From Penium margaritaceum (Eukaryota; Streptophyta; Zygnematophyceae; Desmidiales; Peniaceae): a stretch of DNA of 64,000 nucleotides. Within the stretch, counting starts at the first letter, position 1. Each line of letters starts with the position of its first letter. The DNA lies in the NCBI GenBank assembly GCA_023375785.1, contig SZWC01002443.1, positions 157,355-221,354 on the forward strand, given 5' to 3'. Below are positions 1 to 9,900 of the stretch, in pieces. The notes beneath the pieces were generated by a model that saw only the letters and a list, made by a program, of their open reading frames with translations, did not search any database and had not been told where the DNA came from. The translations under genes and the position numbers were made by a program.

Positions 1-2
1 AG

Positions 3-3000
3 TTCAACACGCTCTTAATGCGTGCGGACGAATCAGCCGATGCGTATTGGGCACGCGGGCTCAAGCTGCTCCGTGAGCTTGGCGATGCTGCGCCGGGCCA
101 GCTCTCGGCGGTGCTCACCATGGTCAATGGGTTGATTCCAGAGCTGTCGGACCTTCTTCGCGACGTCAAAGCCGATGAGCTGCAGAGCATTGCGTCCCAG
201 CCTGTGCCGCCTCGATCCCCTCCTGGTGTTGGAGCACTGTGGGACTTTGCCGCAGAGCGCCTTGCTGCTTGGTGGACCAGCATGCAAAACAAGTGTCTTC
301 ACCGTTCTGCAGTCGCTGGGGTTGCTGTTGTCACCTATGCTACCTCTTCCTCCAGTTCCACCTCTACCTCTACCACGTCATCCACTTCCTCCTCTGTCGC
401 TACAGCTCTTGCCTCTCAGGGCCACGGCCGCGGCCGTGGCAAGGGAAAGGGTAAGGGGAAACCCTCCGACTCCCCCTCTCGGGTTCCTGGCGAGGTGGTG
501 TGTTGGAACTGTGGCTCTTCTAAGCACTCTGCTCGGAAGTGTCCTGCGCCGCCTGATGATCCTCGCCTTGCCCGTGCCATGCGTGCCCACTGGGCTCGCT
601 CCAGCAGCTCCTCATCATCTACCTCAGGCACCAGCTCCAGGTCCAACTCCAGCTCCACCTCCTCGACGCAGTCCGCAGGTCCCTCCTCTGCACAGGCCTA
701 CTCCACCGCCGGTGTCCTCTCTCCACCTCCACCGACCGCGTTTCCCTGGGGTTGGCCACCGCCGTATGGGGCGTCCGCCTACGCAGGGCCACCGTCTCCA
801 GCCTACTTCACTCCCCCATGGCTTCCTCCCTCCTCGGGGTCCTCTGCTCCGTCTCCGGCACCCTCCGTCGCCGGCGAGCGCCAGCTGGAGCAGTCTCTTC
901 TTCAGCGTCTTCACCTGCGTGATCAGGGAAGTGAGAGTGTCGCTGCGCTGGCCAGAGGTCCCTCATGTCACACTGACTCTGTTCTTCGTGGGGATCCCCC
1001 TGGTCATGTTCTTGGATGTCCTTCTGCGTCTGTTTCGTGGGTCGAGTACTGGCAGTCGTGTGTGCTCCCTCGTCGCCTTGCCGCGTGCGCCTCGTCATCC
1101 CCTCCTGTTGGCACTGTTGCTACCTGTGGTGTCCTTCCCGGGGTTCGGGTCTCGGGTGGCTTCTGGGTCCTTGACTCCGGGGCCACCCATCACATGACGT
1201 CGGTCCGTGCTTCCTTTGTCTCGTTGGGTCCTGCCGGTCCTGTTCGTTTTGTCCGTACCGGGTCTGGGCAGTTGCTTCCTGTTCAGGGGGTTGGCTTCGT
1301 CCGCTTCGTCGGCCCCGGTGGCGTGCTGTTCTTGCCTGACGTCCTCTATGTGCCTTCTTTGGAACTCAGCCTGCTGTCGGTGACCTCTCTAGACAATCAG
1401 GGCATGGATTTCTCTGCCAGTCAGGGTGTCGGCACTGTCCGTCTTCGCTCCTCCGGTCGTGTCGTCCTTCAGGGTGTCAAGTGTGACAAGCTCTATCGCG
1501 TCCCTCTTCTTGCACCCTCCACCCTCTTTGTTGGCACCTCTCTCGTCCACGTCGCTCCCTCTCTTTCTCCTGACCATGTTCAGCTCTTGCATCGTCGTCT
1601 CGGGCACGTTCACACTGATTCCATCACCAGCATGCTCCGCCTCCAACCTGCGCTTGGTCTTTCCCCGTCCACTTTTCCGACGCCCTGCCCCTCGGACTGT
1701 CTCGATTGCGCCCAGGGCAAGATGCATCGCTCTTCTTTTGCCCTCTCTGCTTCCCAGTCCTCACATCCCCTTGATCTTGTTCATGCTGACGTCATGGGTC
1801 CCCTCCCCCATGAGTTTCTTGGGGGCGCCGGGCGGTATGTTTTGTGCCTCACTGATTACTTCTCTCGCTTTCGCTGGATTTTCGCTCTTCGTCAGAAAAC
1901 TGATGTTTGCGCGGTCCTCGAGTCTTGGCTCTTGCAAGCAAAGCGGTCGTGTCAGCGCTCCCTGCGTGTCTTCCGCAGTGATCGCGGCGGTGAATTCCTT
2001 GGACCCACCGCCCGCCTCCTTGAGTCTAAGGGGGTGTGTCTGGAGACCTCCGCTCCTTACACACCCCAGCAAAACGGTGTCTCTGAACGTTGGAACCGGA
2101 CGCTTGCAGATGGCGTCCGGACTCTCCTGTCTGAGTCTGGTCTCTCCCCTTTGTTTGCCTTTGAGGCGATGTGCTACATGACCTGGGTCTGAAACCGTGT
2201 CCCCCACGGTCCCCTCCCGCGCACTGTCACCCCTTTTGAGCGTTGGTATGGCGCCCGCGCCGATCTTCGCCTCGCTCGCGTTTGGGGTTGTGTTGCGTCT
2301 GTCTGGCTTCCTGAGGACCTTCGCGATGGGAAGCTCTCCCCACGTGGTCGCCTCTGCCCCTTTCTGGGCGTCTCTTCCCAGTCTAAAGCCTGGCGCTTCT
2401 GGGATCCAGAGCGCCAGCGTGTTGTAGAGTCTAGGGATGCCCTGTTCTTCGAGTCCATCTTCCTCCGTGACCTCCGTCGTTCTATCACCTCGGACTCCCT
2501 TCTGCCGCTCTCTCGGTTGCTGGGGGAGGTTGGCCCTGCTGTCCCTACTGTTCCCAAGGGTTTCTCCCAGGTCGCCGGCGTTGACTTCGACGAGACGTTT
2601 GCCCCTGTCGGCCGTTACACCAGTGCTCGAGCTCTTCTCAGCCTCATTGCGCATCATGACTGGGAGCTCGAGCAGATGGATGTCAACAACGCCTTCCTAC
2701 ACGGACGTCTAGAGGAAGAGATCTATATGGTTCAGCCTCCAGGGTTTGCGGATGGCACAGACAGGGTCTGTAAACTGCGCATGGCCCTGTACGGCCTCAA
2801 ACAGTCTCCCAGGTGCTGGAATCAGGAGATCACCTCAACAATGGAGAAGGGGGGATATCGGCGAAGCACCGTTGATCCTTCCCTTTTCGTCACTCCAGTG
2901 TCGGCACCCTTCGCGGCCATCCTCGTCTATGTCGATGACCTGCTGATCGCGTCACCCAGTCGTGACGCAGTCACCTCCGTCAAGTCCTTGCTGCAGTCCA

Positions 3001-3863
3001 CGTACAAAATGAAAGACCTGGGTCCGGCCCGAGTCTTTCTAGGCATGGAGCTCGAGCGTGACCGTGCTCGCCGTGTTCTCCATGTTCACCAGGCCGCGTA
3101 TGTCAGGAGCCTGGGGGAGCGCTTTGCCTCACATCTTGAGGCTGTTCCTACCGCTTCTANCTACACCGATGACGCCCGCTGGACAGCGGCTGCTGAAGAC
3201 ACTGGACGTGTCAAAGCTGGGGGAGACAGTGGAGGTGACTGACTATCTGAGAGTGATAGGGTCTCTGATGTACCTGGCTACCACTACGCGGGCAGACGTT
3301 GCCTTCGCAGTGAACTTCCTTGCCCAGTTCTCACAGTGTCCTAGAGTTCGACACATGGAGGCAGCACTGCGCGTCGTCAGGTATGCGCTCTCTACTGCTC
3401 GTGTCGGCCTTTGCTANNNNNNNNNNNNNNNNNNNNNNNNNNNNNNNNNNNNNNNNNNNNNNNNNNNNNNNNNNNNNNNNNNNNNNNNNNNNNNNNNNNN
3501 NNNGCGCGCAGCTCCAGTGAGGCTGAGTATGTTGCCCTTGGCGCAGGCACCTGTGAGAGTGTCTGGTTGTGTCGCCTGTTTCAGCAATTGCGTGTCCCTA
3601 TCCGTTGCATCACGTTGCGCTGTGACAACCAAAGCACGAAGGCAATTGCTTAGCACGATGGCATGCATCACACTCGCACGAAGCATATCAATGTTGAACA
3701 CCATTTTGTGCGTGAGCGGGTGGCTGCCGGCGATGTCCAAATCGTGTGGGTTGACACCAGACAGCAGCGAGCGGATTTCCTCACAAAGGCACTGAGCAGC
3801 AACGTCTTCAAGACAGCAGTTCACGCGGTTGGATTGTTGTGTGCTCGTGATGTTCCAGGTTAA
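3..3863 (+). pseudogene. Copia A Gag-Pol, left-truncated by window edge, disabled
   Basis: Ty1/copia polyprotein in Copia order. The frame is open to the left edge, so gag starts outside. Visible: Gag tail; zinc knuckle CX2CX4HX4C at 501-542; protease motif FWVLDSGATHHMTS with Asp at 1173; integrase zinc region HRRLGHVHTD...CLDC near 1590-1710; integrase core Asp 1788, Asp 1980, Glu 2085; reverse transcriptase with intact YVDD at 2928-2939; RNase H tail after the N gap ending TAA at 3861. Breaks: TGA at 2190 where relatives have Trp (TWVWNR); the integrase-RT linker and RT N-terminus are missing at about 2556-2562, where the reading frame continues; a frameshift at the N at 3160; TAG at 3651. 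Domain assignments are certain. Inactivity is inferred from the breaks. Confidence 0.93.
3417..3503. other. Assembly gap (87 N)
   Basis: Run of N inside the RNase H region of Copia A. Motifs on both sides (YALSTARVGLC before, SSEAEYVALG after) show the missing DNA is RNase H coding sequence. Single N also occur at 3160 and 5970. Confidence 0.99.
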
Positions 3864-3961
3864 GCTGTTGTGCGAGTACTCGTCGTTGTATCGTCCATCG
3901 TCACTGCTCGTGACGTCAGTTTCGTGCTTGTGGTTGGCTTGTGCTCTGTTCGGCTGTGGGT

Positions 3962-3971
3962 CATGGGGGAG
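3962..3971 (+). other. Polypurine tract of Copia A
   Basis: The stretch ATGGGGGAG stands directly before TGTTGG at 3972. This is the usual plus-strand priming tract and LTR start of Copia elements, about 100 bp after the pol stop. Confidence 0.7.
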
Positions 3972-4492
3972 TGTTGGTTTATGTGTCAGAGTCATGTGGT
4001 GACCTCTGGCCTCGCCGCACTCTCACATCACTTATGCAGGTGACTGACAAGAGGAAGACACTGCCGCTGGATAGCTCGCCGACTCGATGTGGCGACATGA
4101 AGCGGCGGCTCCTCTGAGGAGTGATCGAAGACCGTTACCAAGCCGATGATGGATGATGCGTGTGTGTGTGACTCTTGTGACAATGCAGTGGTGGATAGCC
4201 AGGGCCTCTCCCAAACCTAGTTCTCACCGGCCTCTTGACCGGATATGGGCCTCTTACGTGGGGAAATTAATCTAGGTGCTGGGTCGAATCCAACCACACA
4301 CAAGGGCTGCGGGTGATGTCGAGCTCGCTTCTCGCTCGCTCGTTGCCCCAAGCACGTAACGTCGAACGGTTGGTTGTGCGTGACTAGGTTTTTCTGTCAC
4401 TCACTCGCAACTCCTGCTCTCGTCGAACAATCCATGGCGTTTCTTTGCCTGTTGCTCTCCTTGCACTAGCCTACTGCGTTTGTCCGTCACAG
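3972..4492 (+). repeat. 3' LTR of Copia A
   Basis: Begins TGTTGG after the polypurine tract and is taken to end at GTCACA, giving 521 bp with TG...CA ends. The matching 5' LTR lies outside the window, so the right end is a judgement. It ends exactly where the antisense Copia D leader begins. Short blocks (GTGACCTCT, GCAGGTGACT) recur in the Copia B LTRs, agreeing with the similarity of their Gag proteins. Confidence 0.65.
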
Positions 4493-4793
4493 TAGGCCTA
4501 CCTACACGAACTACTGTTGCGGGCTGCTGCTGCGAGCTGCTTCCTTTTTTCTTTTGTCAGAATGCCCAGCCAGACAGGGCTGCTGCTGCCATCCGGTGCT
4601 GCTCCTGCTGCTCGGCTTGGCTGTTGGAGCTAGTAACTGTCGCGGCTCACCTGGTGAGGTGGTGGGGACTGCCTGGTGATGTCACTGCTGAAAACAACCG
4701 CAACGAGTCCCAGGATACGACGGCGGCGGTGACTCTCACTGCTGCTGCCGGTGCTGCGTCTCCGCGCCGCGGCTCAGCGAGAGAGGTCTCGCT
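4493..4793 (-). mobile_element. Leader (5' untranslated) of antisense Copia D
   Basis: Read on the minus strand, this CAG-rich stretch follows a primer-binding site and matches the Copia C leader at 14433-14740 (shared GCGAGACCTCTCTCGC, then GACGCAGCACCGGCAGCAGCA). It breaks off at 4493 where the Copia A LTR ends, so Copia A probably inserted into, or replaced the rest of, Copia D. The 106-codon plus-strand reading frame here is a by-product of the CTG-rich antisense strand. Confidence 0.7.
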
Positions 4794-4805
4794 GATCTGA
4801 TACCA
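4794..4805 (-). other. Primer-binding site of Copia D (initiator tRNA-Met)
   Basis: Minus strand TGGTATCAGATC, 11 of 12 bases identical to TGGTATCAGAGC, the complement of the 3' end of plant initiator tRNA-Met. It abuts the LTR end TTTTCA. Confidence 0.75.
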
Positions 4806-5590
4806 TGAAAAGATGCGTAGAAGCTTCCTAGCAACACAGCCTCTGACTAGGCGTCAGTGCCTGGTGAAACGATGATGAGAGTCACAGGTTGTACACACAA
4901 GGGCAAGGGTTTGGCTAGGAGACACAAGTCAAAGTGTCAGAATGTTTCAATAACATTTGCAGTGAGAGATAACAAATGACAGGTCCATAGCATAAATACC
5001 TGCCGCGGCGCATGGCGGGTTTCGCACGCGGCAGTTCAAGGTCTGTCCTAAAACCGGCCCAAAAACACTTGGCCGTAACTCTGCGCAGACAAGTCAGAAC
5101 GCTACGCCGTCTGAACCTAAACGTGCAGGATCTCAAGCTGGACGTTGTGACTGGACGCATGCATCTGGCATCGAACGGTGGACACACAATGCAAAACATG
5201 CAAATCGGGCCCACGGCCAGTCCACCGATAAAATCGTACAGGCTGCAGAAAAACGGTAGGTCCCAGACAACATCTAGGACTCTGGGGCGGTCGTCGGTCA
5301 GCTCAGAGTAGGTGGTCCATTACCAAACGACGCGCCGGAGCCACCTGGTCCGCATCAGGGATCTGCACGGGCATGGACACGGCCGAGTGGTCACAGTAAA
5401 CTGTACAGGTCGACAGGAACGTCACAAATCGCAACACCCAGTCCATCACGAAAACTCTAGCGGTAGAAGAAAAACTATACAGTACCCCAACAAGCACCCA
5501 GGACGTCGTAGCAGTTGTCTAGCATCTGCTGGTGGGTGGAGCCACCACCCGTCGGTGCTCCGGCGCGAACTGGGTCTGCATGAGGGATCC
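4806..5590 (-). repeat. 5' LTR of Copia D (Copia-II LTR), with partial duplication
   Basis: On the minus strand it ends ...ATCTTTTCA at 4806, next to the primer-binding site. It is one of a family of LTRs recognised at 26723, 42770, 43190, 52817, 54566 and 58153. Shared landmarks are the block CGGCCGAGTGGTCAC near the LTR start and AGTTACGGCC in the middle (5060-5125). From about 5430 a second partial LTR copy follows, interrupted by the beta element at 5596 and resuming at 6268. Confidence 0.6.
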
Positions 5591-5595
5591 GCACA

Positions 5596-6262
5596 TGTTG
5601 GTTTGTGTGGCTTCCACCCGTCACGACCGACACTGCTAGTTTACCGATATACCCACATCGGGGTATATGGCAGAGGAGGGCGTGACGACACGACGGGCCT
5701 CCGGACTGCACCGAGACTTCTCCAGCACCTACGACAGCGCCGGTGAGACGCGGTCGATGCGTTCCGGCAGCCATGTGGGCTTGTCAGGAGGTAGGAGAGT
5801 TTTATCGGTGGGTTCAGACCCGCGCACCCGGTTGACTGTACCGGTGCGACGAGGAGACCCGATGGCTATTGTGGGGCTTCCGATGTTCGGAAAGCCGTCT
5901 GTGATGACTGGACGCTGATTCTGAGATTTTCTGGCACTGTTCCTATTTTCTCGGTGGTCGAGACCCGGGNACTCGGAGAGCTGTTCCGGTGCCTCGAGGA
6001 GACCACCGTTATTGTTATCATGGTGTACGCAGTGCGTTCTCCCCGCTGACCCGTTTCGGCTCAGCGGGGGTGACGGGGCCCGGTGCGGCTAGCTGCCGGC
6101 GCCCCTACTTAAGCCCGCTAGGGGCTCATTTGTACTCTCTCCTTGTTCTTTATATTCAGCGTTCCAGACTTAGCCAAATTTTTGCCGTCTTGCATCGCAC
6201 TCACACACAGAGCTCATGTTCGTTTGTGCATGGGCCTGCATGCCCTAAAATTATTTCCAATT
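5596..6262 (+). repeat. Beta LTR-like element, copy 1
   Basis: Begins TGTTGGTTTGTGTGG and is flanked by GCACA at 5591-5595 and 6263-6267, a 5-bp target-site duplication. It carries two copies of a roughly 47-bp internal repeat (AGACCCG...ACCCGG...CCGGTGC..CGAGGAGACC) at about 5811 and 5961. A CTTAAG-centred promoter-like stretch and the block GGGGCTCATTTGTACTCTC at about 6120 follow. Similar elements lie at 27309-27428 plus 36210-36821 and at 60705. It has no coding capacity, so a solo LTR is the simplest reading. The right end does not finish in CA. Confidence 0.55.
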
Positions 6263-6267
6263 GCACA

Positions 6268-6991
6268 AGCATGGAGACGGCCGAGAGGTCACAATGAGGT
6301 GTCCAAACAGACGGGGACGGTTCAGATCAGAACAGGGTGGGGCGACAAGGTCTGATGGTCTGTGTAAACCACTCGGCCGGAGACGGCCGAGTGCTCATTT
6401 GGAATCTCTCATTGTTCTCAAGGCATTGAGTTCAAAATGTAGTTATAATGTGGGATTGTCAATGTAGCCTCAGATTCAGACCTTCTGGTTGTCTTTTGCA
6501 TGCCCCAAAAGCAATGTTTACATGCATTATCTCCTACATCCTCTTCTCAACCATGATGAAGGCCCGCATTGTGGCAATGTGATGTGTGGCAATGAAAAGA
6601 TTGCCGCAAACATTTTGAACTCAATGCATTTTACAGTGAAAAGACAGCTTTTTTCATTGTAAAATACCACATGTGATGTGTGGACAGAGAATGTAATGTA
6701 GAGGCATGATTGTTTGGTATTAAATGGAGCACATGCCTTGGCAAGGTTGCATGTCTGTAGACGCAAGGGCAGGAGCGGGTTATGGAGATCATGATCAAAC
6801 AATCCTATGAAAAAGAATCATTTGGATTGATATAGCGAAACAAACATCGCCTTCCTGTCGAGTGATGACATGTCAGTACCAGCCCCAGAGTTGAATTTAT
6901 TCCCTCCCCTCCCTTTTTTACCTCCTGAGACCAGTAGCTAGCCAGTACGAAAGTGGTTGTACGAATGGGAGTGGTACAGCTCTAACCGAGT
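6268..6991. other. Intergenic, with inverted repeats
   Basis: No gene recognised. The first 40 bases are the remaining start of the Copia D LTR (GGCCGAG motif). An 8-bp hairpin CTCGGCCG/CGGCCGAG is at about 6371-6390. GCATTGAGTTCAAAATG (6423-6439) recurs inverted at 6611-6627. A hairpin of about 14 bp is at 6629-6664. The 3' untranslated region of the bZIP gene should lie in the right part. Confidence 0.6.
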
Positions 6992-9900
6992 TCAAAGCCT
7001 AGAGTACAGGAGTGGAAACCAGCACACCCTAATAGCCCCTACATCAGTAGCCCCTCTTGTGAACGAATTTCTCAGGCCACTGCGCAACGGCCAGGCTCCT
7101 AGCAGTGTCAACTCGGCGCGCCGACTTGTTGCCCCTCGACTGGCTTCTACCTGCCCGCCTTTCCACCCCCTGATCGTCTGAGCTGCTAGAGGATGGGGCC
7201 GAGGAGCCGGCCGCTGAATGCCCTGCAGCTGCTCTTTGCCGCTTCTTCTTCCTTTGGGATGTGCCCGGCCCGGCTGCTCCTGGGGCAGCGCAGGCTGCAG
7301 CAGCAGCAGAAGCAGAGGTAGGAGAGGGAACAGCAGCGCCTGCGCGGGCGGCAGCAGCTCCTCCGGCTGCTGCTGCTTCATGCCTGCTGGAAACAGACGC
7401 CGAAGGTGCAGCTGCTGCTCCGGCTGTCGCAGCGGCGGCAGCCACGGCGGCAGCAGCTCCTGCCAGGGCGCTGCTGCCAGGCCAACGGGCAGAAGCAGCA
7501 GCGGTGGAAGCCGAGGCGTGGGAGAGAGGGAGCAGGGGCATGCGGGGAAGAGGCCAGCGAGCGGGGCCAAAAGGAGTAGGCACAGACAGAGGGAGAGAGT
7601 CCAGAGAGGAGAGGGCCGGGAACGGAGGCACGAGGGCGGCAGCAGAGGCCAGCGGGTGGTGCGGCGGGGGCTGTCGATGCACTGGGGCTTGCTCTCGAGC
7701 AGGGACTCCGACGGCAGGGAGTCGCTTTCAAGCGCTGCAGGCTCTGCCCGAGAGGCTCCTGTTGCATCGACACCGCCAACACCACCGCCGACCTCACCAC
7801 CACCCACACCCCCGTCGCCGCCGGCAACATCTCCATCCCGCTCCACTCCGCCATCTGCACCATTCCCCGGCCCCTCCCGCCCCCCTTCCCTTTCCGCAAA
7901 CCCAGTCCCCCCACCCACCCCCTGGGGGCTCCCAGCCGCCCCGCGTGCCCCCACCGGCGCCACCATCCCAGACCGCAGCGCTCCGGATCCTGCCACCGCT
8001 CCAGCAGCAGGTGCAGCAGCTCCAGGCACTGCCGCTGCTGCTGCCCCCGGCCCACCAGACCCAGCCACAGCAGCAGAAGCAGCAGCAGCGGTCCCTGCTG
8101 CAACCACAGCGTGCAGGCGTGACACCTCGTCCCGCAGCGCTCCATTCTCCAGCGCGGTCATGGCCACGATCTGGCGCATGTGCGCCAGCTGGCCCTCCAG
8201 CGCCGAGCACCTGCCCTCAAGGTCCGTCACGTACGACTTGCGCCGCTGCCGCGACTGCAGTGCAGACTGCCGGTTGCGGATCAACCGCTCCTGCCGCCGG
8301 ATCGCCTCCTCGTCCTCCTTCTTCACCGGCCCCCCCTCCCCCTCCCCCTCCTCGACGTCGGCCAGCACCTCCCCGTCATCCGTCGCCCCTCCAGTTGCCG
8401 CGGCTTCCCCGTCCGACACATCCTTTGACACTGCTGCTGACCTGACAGGCGCAAATGCAGCACTTTTCCTACGACCTTTCGAGCTGCGATTTGTCTGCTG
8501 ATTCGGCACCTCGACTTCGGGAACCGACTGGACTGCATGCTGGGAAAAAGCAAACTCCAGTTGCTTATGCTGCTGCAGCTGGTGCTGCTTCTGCTGCTGC
8601 TGCGACATCTGCTGCCAGTGCTGCTGCAACATTTGCTGCTGCTGCTGCTGCTGCTGCTGTTGCTGCTGTTGCTGCTGTTGCTGCTGCTCCAACATCTGCT
8701 GCTGCAGCGGCGGAATCTGCTGCTGCATTGGCTGCGCGTTGTGCTGCAAGGCTGACAGCACACGTGGGTCAGACGACGGCGGCGGACTGACGGCTCCCAC
8801 GTCTGGCGCGGCAGAAGCGCCGAGCTGCCCTGCTCCAGGCGGAACTGCATCGCGGACGGACGGCGCACGGGCATCTCCCGGAGTTGGCTCACACGTTGTG
8901 ACGGGAGCAGTGACGGCCGCCTGAGACCCTGCGACAGTCGCCGCGCGGGCGGGAAGACCTTCAGCAGCCAAGCAGCCCGCGGCACTCGGGCCTTGAACGG
9001 CCCCCGCCCCTGCACCAGCGACAGCAGCAGCATCAGCAGAAGCAGCGTGGGAGGCAGAGGGCGGAGTGGGAGTAGCCGTGGGAGTAGCGGCGGTGGCGTC
9101 GCAAAGGGTCTTCAGCTTGGCGAGCAGGCTGCCCCGTCCGCTGTCGCTCCTGCTGCTGCTGCTGCTGCCAGGGATCCCGCAGCCGTTGGGAGCAGGTGCA
9201 GTGGTTGCGGAGGTCTTCGCGGCTCCTGCAGGGCAAGCCATGGCAGCCGATGCCACAGGAGCGACAGCAGGAACCGCCTCGCCTGTGCCGTCGGAAGCAG
9301 ACGTGGGAAAACGTCCCGCCGGCCGGCCACGGCCGCTGCTGCTACTGCTGCTGCTGCTGCTGCTGCTCCTGCTGCCGCCGCGCCCGCTCCTTCCTTCCTC
9401 ACTGCTGCTGCTGTTGCTCCTCCTCCTGCTCGGATCCCGTCGGCCGCTGCCGCTGCTGCTGCTGCTCTTGCTGCTCGCGCACTCGCCCTGCCGCAGCTGC
9501 TCTGCCTTGCCACGCCCTGCAGGAGCCACCACCACCGCCGCCGCCGCCTTCTCCTCCTCCTCCCCAGCCAGCCCCAAGTTGGCGGCGTGTGCCGACGAGC
9601 CATGCCACTGCCGAGGCGCTGCTCCTGGCAGCTCCACCGAGGCACCTCCTAGTGGCGCATCTGCTCCTGCCCGCGCATGGACCACCGCCCCTCCCGAGCG
9701 AGTGTGTGAGAGCAACCCCACTGAGGGAGGGAGAAGAGCGCACGGAGACGTCCCTGCAGGCCCGACAGAACCATGGCCAGTCGCAGTCGCCGTCGCCGAT
9801 GCCCCTGTAGTCGAATCAGCCAAGGAAGGCAGCGAAGGGCAAGTTGGGGCTTCTGCTCCTGCTGCTGCTGGCGTGGCGTGGGCGGCAGAATGGAGACGCC

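Noticed and set aside
5371-5400. tRNA-Ser or tRNA-Leu gene at GGCCGAGTGG
   Set aside because: No cloverleaf, no B box at proper distance, and the motif is part of a repeated LTR.
7218-8501. Long + strand open frames (up to 427 codons) opposite the bZIP gene, and similar ones at 9066-9950
   Set aside because: They are antisense to a GC-rich, repeat-laden coding region. Composition is homopolymeric and no domain is seen. The minus frame alone carries a conserved domain.
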